From: Olsenella_L kribbiana
GTDB lineage: Bacteria > Actinomycetota > Coriobacteriia > Coriobacteriales > Atopobiaceae
DNA length: 31,501 nucleotides
Assembly: GCF_036408795.1 (NCBI RefSeq)
Contig: NZ_JAZGJP010000020.1
Coordinates: 1-31,501 of the forward strand
Reading direction: 5' to 3'
Part shown: positions 1 to 7,015 of the stretch, in pieces
Position numbering within the stretch: the first letter of the stretch is position 1
Layout of the letters: each line of letters opens with the position of its first letter
The notes under the pieces: model-generated
Told to the model about the DNA's origin: nothing
Seen by the model: only the letters and a program-made list of their open reading frames with translations
The model's database searches: none
Position numbers and translations under genes: made by a program

Positions 1-96
1 ATGCATGTCCCGCTCTCCGGCATCGCAGCCACGGCCACGGTCCAGCCGAAGCTTCCTGCGAGCTTGCCTAAGCCGTTTGCAGTTCAGGGAGCCTAA
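1..96 (+). CDS. C-terminal end of an unidentified protein (5' truncated by window edge)
   Basis: The frame starting at base 1 is open for 31 codons and ends in TAA at 94-96, giving a tail that reads ...PLSGIAATATVQPKLP...FAVQGA. It could be the end of a gene beginning upstream of the window. The tail is rich in Ala and Pro and carries no motif I recognise, so no function is offered. It sits 211 bases before the GH3 lipoprotein on the same strand. The ATG at base 1 is probably an internal Met. It could also be a chance open frame. Confidence 0.45.
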   Translation: MHVPLSGIAATATVQPKLPASLPKPFAVQGA

Positions 97-307
97 CTAT
101 GCCGGAGGTACTCAGCCATTCTTCATAATTCTGAATGTCGCCTGCCGAAAAGGGCCTTCCTCATGCTGCGAAAGCTGAACGGGCGGGTAACAGAAGAGGG
201 ACCTGATAGCGGCAGGGCGGGTGCGGGCGCGCTGTCCGGACAAGGAGGCGCCAACGGAGCCCAGAAACAGCAAGGAAGATATCGGCAATGCCGGCAGAGG
301 GTGTGCC

Positions 308-1555
308 ATGACAAGGAGGGGAGCGCTTGGCCTTGCGGCAGGCCTCGCAATGCTCGGCGTAGCCGGATGCTCCGGCTGCGGCAAGACGGATGACGCTGCA
401 GGCGCAGCTTCAGATGCGCAGGAGAGCCCCGCTGCAACGGACAGCACCGATGCCGGGACGCAGGAAGAGGCAGCTCCCGAGCCAACGGCTGAGGAGCTTG
501 CGGCACAGCATATAGAGGAGCTCTTGGGTGGCCTCACGACAGAGCAGAAGGTAAGCCAGCTCTTCTTCATCCGTCCCGAAAGCATCGTCTCCGATGCGAT
601 GACCCAGGCAGGATCTGAAGCGCAGCAGGCGCTTTCTGCCTATCCCGTCGGCGGCATGTGCTTCTTCGGCAAGAATCTCGAGGATACAGACCAGACAGTC
701 CAGATGCTCTCCGCCCTGAAGACGTATTCGAAGGATGCCTGCGGCATCCCGCCTCTGTGCTCTGTGGACGAGGAGGGCGGCACGGTCTCGCGTATCGGCG
801 GAACTCCTGGCTTCGGCATCCCCAATGTCGGCGACATGCGCGCTATCGGCGATGCCGGCGACGTCTCAGCAGCACGGGACGTGGCGTCCACGATCGGAAG
901 CTATCTCCTGCCGCTCGGCTTCAATCTCGACTTCGCGCCGGATGCCGATATCTGCAACAACCCGGACAGCTACACGATGGCACAGCGTTCGTTCGGAACG
1001 ACTGCTGCCACTGTCGCTCCTATGGTGGCAGCGCAGGTCGAGGGCTTCGTCTCTTCCGGCATCGGGTGCTGCGCGAAGCACTTCCCGGGCATCGGGGGTG
1101 CGGTCGGCGACTCGGAGACCGAGCCTATCGTCTCCGAGAAGACGGCAGACGAGATGGCAGAAGAGGAGCTCAAGCCCTTCCAGGCTGCCATCGCGGACGG
1201 TGTCCCCATGATCATGGTGGGGCACCTGAGCTGTCCCAATATCACAGGCACGTATGCACCTGCTTCCATCTCGAGGGAAGTCGTGACCGACATGCTCCGC
1301 AATCGTCTTGGTTTTGACGGTGTCATCATCACCGACTCGCTCGAGATGGGCGCCATCGTCCAGGATTACACGATCGAGGACATCGTGCTCTCAGCGCTCG
1401 ATGCCGGTGTCGATATGCTGCTCATGCCCAGCGATTTCGACCGGGCCTATACGGCCGTGCTCAGCGCTGTGGAGGCAGGAGACATCTCCGAGGACAGGAT
1501 CGATGACTCCATCCGCCGCATCCTCAAGATGAAGGTCGGCCTGGGGCTCGTGTAG
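308..1555 (+). CDS. GH3 family glycosidase, NagZ/beta-N-acetylhexosaminidase-like lipoprotein
   Basis: A 415-aa exported glycoside hydrolase family 3 protein, most like beta-N-acetylhexosaminidases acting on peptidoglycan-type substrates. The start at 308 is chosen because it places MTRRGALG at the N terminus: a twin-arginine-like signal with a hydrophobic stretch and a lipobox VAGC whose Cys21 would be lipidated. An ATG at 221 would add 29 residues before the signal. An Ala/Glu/Asp-rich linker (about 25-75) leads to one (beta/alpha)8 GH3 domain. Visible motifs are KHFPG (257-261) and ITDSLEMGA, with the likely nucleophile at Asp343. NagZ enzymes normally carry D-(S/T)-H after KHFPGHG, where the His is the catalytic acid/base. 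Here the positions read Asp268-Ser269-Glu270, so the dyad His is replaced. The protein should be anchored on the outer face of the membrane. The GH3 assignment is sure; exact substrate and activity are not. Confidence 0.85.
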   Translation: MTRRGALGLAAGLAMLGVAGCSGCGKTDDAAGAASDAQESPAATDSTDAGTQEEAAPEPTAEELAAQHIEELLGGLTTEQKVSQLFFIRPESIVSDAMTQAGSEAQQALSAYPVGGMCFFGKNLEDTDQTVQMLSALKTYSKDACGIPPLCSVDEEGGTVSRIGGTPGFGIPNVGDMRAIGDAGDVSAARDVASTIGSYLLPLGFNLDFAPDADICNNPDSYTMAQRSFGTTAATVAPMVAAQVEGFVSSGIGCCAKHFPGIGGAVGDSETEPIVSEKTADEMAEEELKPFQAAIADGVPMIMVGHLSCPNITGTYAPASISREVVTDMLRNRLGFDGVIITDSLEMGAIVQDYTIEDIVLSALDAGVDMLLMPSDFDRAYTAVLSAVEAGDISEDRIDDSIRRILKMKVGLGLV

Positions 1556-1627
1556 CACTCAATTCCATCGGATGCTCTCACAGGCGTATGATGCAGAAGA
1601 AGGCTGATGTGCAGAGAGGAGCAGCCG

Positions 1628-2080
1628 ATGGAGAAGGATCGGGACGAGATTTCGCTCTTTGATTTTGCCTATCTCGGCGAGTGGGGAGAGACCTCTGCGC
1701 GTCTGGCACAGATGGTCCTGCCTGAGCGGTGGGACTTCGCCGGAACAGGGCCTCGCCGCTACGAGATCCTGAGCGACTATCTGCGCTTCACGTTCCTTCG
1801 CCTCGAGCGTGAAGGCAAGATCCTCATCAGCGATGATGAAGATTTCTGCGCCTTCAATACCGGCCTTGTCGATGAATCGTATGAGGACATCTTTGCCTGC
1901 TTCACGCCGAACAGGAATCCGGACAGGCAGCCCTGGTATCTCGAAGGCTTCGCTGCGGCAGGAGCAGACAGGCTCGGCGACAGGCTGCTCAGAAGCTTCC
2001 ACGACCTGCCGGAGCGTGCACGCTATCTCTTCAAGGCAGAGGATGTGCTCTACGACGTGGACCAGGTGCTGACGCCTGAC
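1628..2080 (+). pseudogene. DUF3825-family protein, 5' part, interrupted by an IS200/IS605-type element
   Basis: The first 151 codons of a DUF3825-like protein (LFDFAYLGEW..., ...CAFNTGLVDESYEDIFACF...). The ATG at 1628 is preferred over 1607 because AGAGGAG at about 1612-1618 is a well-placed ribosome binding site for 1628. The coding sense breaks at 2080 after ...VDQVLTPD, where the mobile element begins. The second half resumes at 3622 (YGHILIGNLDRLP). Joining 2080 to 3622 gives an uninterrupted 308-aa frame. In its present state the frame instead runs on through the IS left end into the tnpA remnant and stops at 2356, predicting a 242-aa chimera. DUF3825 has no established biochemical role that I can state. 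The family assignment rests on remembered sequence character. Confidence 0.75.
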
Positions 2081-2097
2081 CAAAAGCGCGGCGCAAG

Positions 2098-2118
2098 CCC
2101 CTTCCTTCAGGCATGGGG
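2098..2118 (+). repeat. IS200/IS605 left-end hairpin
   Basis: An imperfect hairpin, CCCC-tt-CCT-tc-AGG-cat-GGGG, lies 17 bases inside the left boundary. Subterminal hairpins of this type are recognised by the Y1 transposase. It resembles the right-end hairpin in its outer CCCC/GGGG stem. Confidence 0.6.
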
Positions 2119-2173
2119 TCAAGCCGCGCATCGCCGTCAGGTGATAGCTATCTGCAAGTGGTATAATGCCCGC

Positions 2174-2356
2174 ATGAAATGCAAGAGCAACGACAGCGTC
2201 GTCCACAGCTGCAAGCACCACGTGGTCTTCTGCCCCAGGTACAGGCTCAGGACCCGCATCCCTGCGCTTTGGACCAGCAGCCATTTCGTCTCCACCGTGG
2301 AAGGGGCGCCCTTGGCAGTCGCCAGGCAATGCATCGAGAACCAGAAGGGCGTGTAG
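2174..2356 (+). pseudogene. tnpA: IS200-type TnpA (Y1 transposase) remnant with internal deletion
   Basis: A 60-codon remnant of the roughly 130-150-aa REP/IS200 transposase. The N-terminal part (KSNDSVVHSCKHHVVFCPRYR) matches the first beta strand of the family. It then jumps straight to the C-terminal part (SSHFVSTVEGAPLAV, then CIENQKGV). The middle of the protein, which carries the HUH metal-binding motif, is missing. The family's usual ...YIENQ... helix, which I take to hold the catalytic Tyr, reads CIENQ here, so the nucleophile is also lost. It cannot act as a transposase. It stops at 2356, two bases before the tnpB ATG. Confidence 0.78.
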
Positions 2357-2358
2357 CC

Positions 2359-3540
2359 ATGGAAAGGGCCTACGAGATCCGCATCTACCCCAACGCCGCC
2401 CAGCGCGAGCTTGTCGAGCGCACCTTTGGCTGTACCAGGTGGGTCTACAACAGGTGCCTCGAGGCCAGGAAGGCCGAATACGAGAAGACCGGGAAATCGC
2501 CGTCGGTCTACCAGCTCCAGAAGCTCGTCACGGCCTGGAAAAGGACGGATGCACCTTGGCTTGGCGAGGTGGACTCCCACGCGCTCCAGCAGGCGGTCGT
2601 GAACCTGGGGAGGGCCTTTGATGGGTTCTTCCGCCGCTGCAGGGCGGGCGGAAAGCCCGGATATCCGCGCTTCAAGTCGAAGCGGGACGCGAGGCAGTCC
2701 TACCGCACCAACTGGGGAATCTCGGTGCCGGACGCGAGGCATGTGAGGCTTCCGAAGCTCGGCCTGGTGAGGGCACGAGTGAGCCGCCCCGTCGAGGGGC
2801 GCATCCTCAACGCGACCGTGAAGCGCGTGCCGAGCGGCAAGTACTTCTGCGTGCTCACGTGCACGGACTGTCCGAAGCCCGATATTCCCGAAGGGCGCAT
2901 CGAGGTCCTGGGCGTGGACGTGGGCATCCGCTGCCTCATGGCCCGCTCGGACGGGACTGCCATCGCAAATCCCAGGAGCCTTGCCAGATCGGAGAAGAAG
3001 CTGGCGCGGGCGCAGAGGAGGCTCTCAAGGAAGAAGAAGGGCTCCAGAAGACGCGCCAGGCAGCGCGCAAGGGTCGCCCGCATACACGAAAAGATAGCCA
3101 GCCAGAGGAAGGACGCCCTGCACAAGGCCACGACCGAGGCGGTGCGCGAGAGCCAAGCCATCGCCGTCGAGGACCTGGACGTCAAAGGGATGGAGCAGAA
3201 CCGCCGTCTGGCCAAGTCCGTCGCGGATGCCTCCATGTCCGAGATGGCCCGCCAGCTGGAGTACAAGTGCTCCTGGTACGGACGAAAGTTCGTGAAGGTC
3301 AGCAGGTTCTATCCGTCGAGCAGGACCTGCTCTGTCTGCGGACAGGTCAATCAGGCGGTCGTGCTGGGCGTGGAGGCATGGACCTGCCCTGCATGCGGGT
3401 GCCGCCACGACCGCGATCTCAATGCGGCCTTGAACATCGCGCGGGAAGGAGCGCGGCTTTTAGATAGAGCAGACGGTACCGCAGGGCTTGCGGGAACCGG
3501 GGGCGCGAAAGCGTCCCGAACGCTCGTGGAGCAGGCGTAA
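2359..3540 (+). CDS. tnpB: RNA-guided endonuclease TnpB (IS605 OrfB family)
   Basis: A full-length 393-aa TnpB, the ancestor-type relative of Cas12 that cuts DNA using an omega RNA made from the element's right end. The N-terminal OrfB helix-turn-helix region begins YEIRIYPNAAQ (about 5-15), typical of the family. The RuvC triad is intact: Asp187 in GVDVG, Glu271 in AVEDLDV and Asp353 in HDRDLNAALNI. The zinc finger is Cys324-x2-Cys327 and Cys343-x2-Cys346. A basic Arg/Lys-rich bridge lies at about 215-250. It begins at 2359, directly after the tnpA relic stop, so the two were probably translated together. No frameshift is visible. Its only guide source here would be the RNA running through the right end into the DUF3825 gene. 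Confidence 0.93.
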   Translation: MERAYEIRIYPNAAQRELVERTFGCTRWVYNRCLEARKAEYEKTGKSPSVYQLQKLVTAWKRTDAPWLGEVDSHALQQAVVNLGRAFDGFFRRCRAGGKPGYPRFKSKRDARQSYRTNWGISVPDARHVRLPKLGLVRARVSRPVEGRILNATVKRVPSGKYFCVLTCTDCPKPDIPEGRIEVLGVDVGIRCLMARSDGTAIANPRSLARSEKKLARAQRRLSRKKKGSRRRARQRARVARIHEKIASQRKDALHKATTEAVRESQAIAVEDLDVKGMEQNRRLAKSVADASMSEMARQLEYKCSWYGRKFVKVSRFYPSSRTCSVCGQVNQAVVLGVEAWTCPACGCRHDRDLNAALNIAREGARLLDRADGTAGLAGTGGAKASRTLVEQA

Positions 3541-3621
3541 GACCAGATTCCGCCGCAAGGCGGAGGAAGGCTATCTGCGTCGAAGCGAGAATCCCCCGGC
3601 TTCAGCCGTGGGGAGTGTCAA
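3541..3621 (+). ncRNA. Candidate omega RNA 3' scaffold at the IS right end
   Basis: In TnpB systems the guide RNA overlaps the end of tnpB and runs through the right end of the element, with the guide just outside. Two stems fit. A perfect 6-bp stem with a GCAA tetraloop lies at 3549-3564 (TCCGCC-GCAA-GGCGGA), and the right-end hairpin lies at 3593-3613. The predicted guide starts at 3622 (TATGGCCATATCC...). The 5' boundary probably lies inside tnpB and cannot be placed by eye. Confidence 0.5.
3593..3613 (+). repeat. IS200/IS605 right-end hairpin
   Basis: Imperfect stem formed by CCCC-CGGCT and AGCCG-t-GGGG with a TC loop, ending eight bases before the right boundary. It is the counterpart of the left-end hairpin and the probable core of the omega RNA scaffold. 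Confidence 0.65.
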
Positions 3622-4095
3622 TATGGCCATATCCTGATCGGCAATCTCGACCGGCTGCCTGAGGCCTTCCTCGTGCGCGAGCTTGTAGACAATGAGGAAG
3701 AGCTGGCATGCACGAAGCGCGCGTTCGCAGCGAAGGAGAAGGATGCGCGCAGGGATGCCTTCGATGCGATTGCAAAGCTTCTGGATGCCGACCAGCTGCG
3801 CTTCCGGCGCCTGAAGGACCGGCTTGATGCTGCCATCAGGCTGTCGGTCAAGCAGGTTGCCTGGAACTGGAGGTGGGCGGTGCCTATCTACTATCCTGCC
3901 AGAGACTGTGTGAGCCTGCTTCTGCCGCTCGACCTCACAGAGGACGAGCAGCCCGATATCGCGCTCGTGCTCGAGCGGACGCAGTCGGGCCGCTACATCG
4001 GCCAGACGATACTGACGGCAGAGATGGCGTACAAGGATGCGCGCCTGATTGCACGTCCTGGAGCCGAATGGCTCGATGCCTGCTTCGTGAAGTGA
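3622..4095 (+). pseudogene. DUF3825-family protein, 3' part, separated by the IS element
   Basis: The remaining 157 codons of the DUF3825 protein, resuming as YGHILIGNLDRLP and ending ...ARPGAEWLDACFVK with TGA at 4093-4095. Family-like stretches include WNWRWAVPIYYP, SLLLPLDL and PDIALVLERTQSGRYIGQTILTAEMAYKDARLIARP. The frame continues exactly from codon 151 of the 5' part when the element is removed. I see no good ribosome binding site or ATG of its own; an in-frame GTG at 3673 is the first alternative start. No inactivating mutation other than the insertion is visible, so the insertion looks recent. Confidence 0.75.
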
Positions 4096-4131
4096 GACTT
4101 GAGCCCGAGTGGAAAGATAGGAGAGAGACTG

Positions 4132-4773
4132 ATGATAAAGCCGGATACGCCCGCATGCGCCCTCTTCGACTTCGACGGCGTCTGTGCCGATACCGAGAGT
4201 TATGGCATAGAGCTCGACAGAGAGGTGTATGAGCTCTACGGCATCAATCCCACGAAAGAGGAGATGCAGTCGCTTGTCGGCACGACGGGGCTTGAGTCCA
4301 TCCCGGCACTTTTCAGGAGGTATGGCCTCACGGTCACGGCGCAGGAGTTCTTTGCAAAGCGCCGTGACAACACCTGCATCTACCGTGATTTCCCGCTCGA
4401 GGCAGAAGCAGGCCTTCTGGATGTCCTGAAAGACCTTCGTGCCCGCCATATCCCGACGGGCTTGGTCTCTACGACAGCAGCTTCCTCCATCCTCTTTGCG
4501 CTCGACAGGCTCCATCTTACGTCCTGCTTTGACGTGATTGTCACAGGGGACATGTGCGAGCATCACAAGCCAGAGCCCGATCCCTATCTTCTGGCGCTGA
4601 GGCTCTTGGGAAAGGATGCGAAAGACTCCATCGCCGTCGAGGATTCTCCTGTCGGCATCCATGCCGCCAAGGCTGCGGGGCTCTATGTGATGGGGTATCG
4701 GGGCGCAAGCATTGTGCAGGACACCTCGGAGGCAGATGAGCAGCTCGAGGAGTTCCCATCATTCAGGGTCTAG
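4132..4773 (+). CDS. HAD-superfamily phosphatase, beta-phosphoglucomutase-like
   Basis: A 213-aa haloacid dehalogenase-type hydrolase. Motif I is DFDGVCADTE with Asp13 as nucleophile and Asp15 as acid/base. A helical cap follows (about 20-85). Motif II is the Ser/Thr in LVSTTA, motif III the Lys in HHKPEPDPYL and motif IV the Asp in AVEDSPVGIHAAKAAG. This layout is that of the beta-phosphoglucomutase and sugar-phosphate phosphatase group; the substrate cannot be read. The start at 4132 follows AGGAGAGA at a good distance. An ATG at 4099 would add 11 unlikely residues. Its stop overlaps the convergent kinase gene end by four bases. It lies 36 bases after the broken DUF3825 gene and may share its transcript. 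Confidence 0.88.
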   Translation: MIKPDTPACALFDFDGVCADTESYGIELDREVYELYGINPTKEEMQSLVGTTGLESIPALFRRYGLTVTAQEFFAKRRDNTCIYRDFPLEAEAGLLDVLKDLRARHIPTGLVSTTAASSILFALDRLHLTSCFDVIVTGDMCEHHKPEPDPYLLALRLLGKDAKDSIAVEDSPVGIHAAKAAGLYVMGYRGASIVQDTSEADEQLEEFPSFRV

Positions 4774-6068
4774 CAGCCTGGCGCTACCGCCAGACGGAGC
4801 GTAGTGAGTCCGCCTTCGCTCATGACAATCAAAGAGCCTCCATGCTGAGTGGCAAGACGTTTCACAGCCTGGAAGTCTTCGAGGGCTGAGAGCTTCTCTG
4901 CTGAGGCGGGGATAGGCATATCGCATGAGATGAAGAGCATCCCGCCGTGCTGCTTCAGCGAAAGGTCTATGGCCCGTTCTTCTTGATTCTTGCCTCGGCT
5001 GGCAACAAGCATCGCAAGGCGTCCAATGCCCGTGACCAATGCATAGAGGTCTGTGCTGCGGAGTGCCCCGCCATCAATCCTGCCTGCCATGCACGCAAGC
5101 GTGATGTCCTGCTGCCCGCAGAGCAGCTCCATCTTTGCAAGCGCTGCATTGATGGCTTCGCTGTGCGTCCGGAGCGTTGCATCGTAGCTTCTGAGATTCT
5201 TCTCGACACGGTCGAGATATCCTCCCAATCCTTCGGTCTGCTCTGCACGCACACCCGCGACAATATGCCGCACATCGTGCATGAGGCTGCCCAGCCGTTC
5301 GAAGAGGGCATGGGAAAGATCGAGACTGGATTGCGCATCGGCAAGTATCTGCTCGCTTGCCCGCGCTTCCCGCGAAGAGATGACCTTCTGGCAGGCCATG
5401 TATTGGAGCGAAAGCACCATGATGCAGACCAGAAGGCTCATCCATACGGACCTGAAGCGAGAATCATCCAGCTGGAACAGCCCTTGGAAGCCAAAGGTGC
5501 AGAGGAAAAGCATGGCCAGAAGGGCAGAGGCTCCGAGCACGCCGTAGGGTTCGTCTTCGAGGAGCCGTCCTCCGGTCCTGGAGAGGACATCCCTGAATAT
5601 CAGCCGGACAGCTGTGTACCAGACGATGCAGGCAAAGGCGCTCAGACAGAAATAGAGCGCAAGATTCCGGGTGAGGCTTGGCCATATCCAGAGCGCAAGC
5701 CATTCATGCACCACGATGTAGACAATGTGCTGGGTCGTGTAGGCAGTGGCTGCACTCCAGAGAAGATCGGTCAGGCCTATACGGAAGCAGCACTGCAGCG
5801 AGAACGTCATAGCAAACACAAGCGATAGGTACCAGAGGACGTTCATGGCATTGGGCAGCGCTGCCGAGACAACGAATTCCCTGAAGGGGAAATAGCCAAG
5901 CGAGACGAAAGAGAAGCCTGCAATGAGGCCGGCAGCCTTGAGTGCGGCCTTCGGCTTCGGCTCTGCCTGGATAGCAAGCAGGACAAAGGCAGCGGCAAGG
6001 TATTCCCAGACGAAGCGAAGCTCCTCGAAGATAGCGAGAGGGGTTGCAGCAGCAAGGAAGGCAGCCAC
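4770..6068 (-). CDS. Membrane sensor protein, AgrC/LytS-like histidine kinase with degenerate ATPase domain
   Basis: A polytopic protein of about 432 aa. Some six to seven membrane helices fill roughly residues 10-225, followed by a helical region and a C-terminal GHKL-like segment. The phosphoacceptor region reads LMHDVRHIVAG, like the HDxRH box of peptide-sensing HPK10 kinases (His264). Where AgrC-type kinases have a LxxLLxNLxxNAIE N box, this protein has LYALVTGIGRLAML, with no Asn. Only weak traces of the later boxes remain (KQHGGMLFISCD, ATQHGGSLIV). It may be a phosphatase or pseudokinase, or have a divergent ATP site. The GTG at 6068 is chosen because AGGAGG lies eight bases upstream, inside the end of the regulator gene. 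A GTG at 6086 is the longer alternative and lacks such a site. It is cotranscribed with the LytTR regulator. Confidence 0.8.
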   Translation of the reverse strand: MAAFLAAATPLAIFEELRFVWEYLAAAFVLLAIQAEPKPKAALKAAGLIAGFSFVSLGYFPFREFVVSAALPNAMNVLWYLSLVFAMTFSLQCCFRIGLTDLLWSAATAYTTQHIVYIVVHEWLALWIWPSLTRNLALYFCLSAFACIVWYTAVRLIFRDVLSRTGGRLLEDEPYGVLGASALLAMLFLCTFGFQGLFQLDDSRFRSVWMSLLVCIMVLSLQYMACQKVISSREARASEQILADAQSSLDLSHALFERLGSLMHDVRHIVAGVRAEQTEGLGGYLDRVEKNLRSYDATLRTHSEAINAALAKMELLCGQQDITLACMAGRIDGGALRSTDLYALVTGIGRLAMLVASRGKNQEERAIDLSLKQHGGMLFISCDMPIPASAEKLSALEDFQAVKRLATQHGGSLIVMSEGGLTTLRLAVAPGC

Positions 6069-6069
6069 G

Positions 6070-6771
6070 TCAGATTCCTCCTGCACAGGAAATGAAGGCC
6101 TCGGCGAAGGCCTCGCGCCTCGATCTGCTCATAGCGAGCTCGTCTGTGCCGACCTTTACGCTGGAACCTGAGATTGCCTTGACCTGCTTGAGGTTCACAA
6201 GGTAGTAGCTGTTGCAGCGGGCGAATCCTGAGCTTTCGAGCTTCTTCTCGCATGCCGTCATGGTCTCGCGTGTGCGGTAGGTCTCATGAGCGGTGTGATA
6301 CATGAGGTAGTGACCATGCGATTCGATGTAGAGCACATCGCGGATCGGGAGGATCATCATGCCATCAGCAGTCTTGATGACAAGAGACTGCTCCGAGCGT
6401 TCTTGGACGCGGGCCAAAGCCCTCGTCAGCTTGAGCGAGAAGGTCGGGTAGGAGATTGGCTTGACCAGATAGTCGGCGGCCTCCACTTCGTAGCCTTCGA
6501 GGGCATATTGCGGCATGCTCGTGACGAAGACGATCGTGATATCGGGATTCACACTGCGCAGAAGCCTTGCGGCTTCCATGCCGGATATGCCTGGCATGTC
6601 TATATCGAAGAACACAAGAGAGAACTGGGATGAATCCTCCCGCAGAAAGGAACTGGCATCCGGAAATGCGATGGGCTCGATATCGGCATCATGGCTCTTT
6701 GCGTACTCATCGATATAGCGGACGAGATTGTCCCTGTCGAGACTAGAATCGTCGACGATTGCAGCCTGCAT
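6070..6771 (-). CDS. LytTR-family response regulator (AgrA/LytR type)
   Basis: A 233-aa two-component regulator. The receiver domain (about 1-120) has the acidic pair Asp7-Asp8, the phosphoacceptor Asp56 in FFDIDMPGISG, Thr84 and Lys104 in YLVKPIS. The LytTR DNA-binding domain (about 128-228) includes IRDVLYIESHGHYLMYHT and FARCNSYYLVNLKQV, typical of this beta-rich fold. The start at 6771 follows AAAGGGG. Its stop is one base before the GTG of the sensor gene, so translation is probably coupled. LytTR regulators usually bind pairs of direct repeats upstream of targets. The divergent permuted GH3 gene, 244 bases away, is the obvious candidate target, by position only. No signal-peptide gene of the AgrD type is visible nearby. 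Confidence 0.93.
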   Translation of the reverse strand: MQAAIVDDSSLDRDNLVRYIDEYAKSHDADIEPIAFPDASSFLREDSSQFSLVFFDIDMPGISGMEAARLLRSVNPDITIVFVTSMPQYALEGYEVEAADYLVKPISYPTFSLKLTRALARVQERSEQSLVIKTADGMMILPIRDVLYIESHGHYLMYHTAHETYRTRETMTACEKKLESSGFARCNSYYLVNLKQVKAISGSSVKVGTDELAMSRSRREAFAEAFISCAGGI

Positions 6772-7015
6772 GCATCCCCTTTCCAGTTTGCATCCTCGCT
6801 ACATCCTAGCCTATCGGCGGGGGCGGATTCGCCGTGCTGGCGACCGCTCGACCTTCCGGAATCCGCAGACGGCGCTTTTCCGTCGAATCCTGCCAGCGCG
6901 CTGCCGAAACGTGCCAGCCCGCTGTATCTGCATCCTGCTTCCGAAGAAGATGGCATCAGCAAGAAAGGGCTTGGAGGCCCATAAGTGAAGCCATCAGGAT
7001 GAGGGAGGACATCAG

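Larger units (their letters stand above)
2081..3621 (+). mobile_element. IS200/IS605-type insertion element with tnpA remnant and tnpB
   Basis: A 1,541-bp element inserted in the DUF3825 gene. It has subterminal imperfect hairpins at both ends (2098-2118 and 3593-3613) and no terminal inverted repeats or target duplication, as expected for single-strand HUH transposition. The right end closes with GGGGAGTGTCAA, of the kind common in this family. The left flank ends in CCTGAC, a plausible insertion target and TnpB TAM. The boundaries are fixed by the host gene: codon GAC (2078-2080) joins codon TAT (3622-3624) in frame. Inside are a 60-codon tnpA relic and a full-length tnpB. Without a working tnpA the element can move only if a transposase acts in trans. 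Confidence 0.88.
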
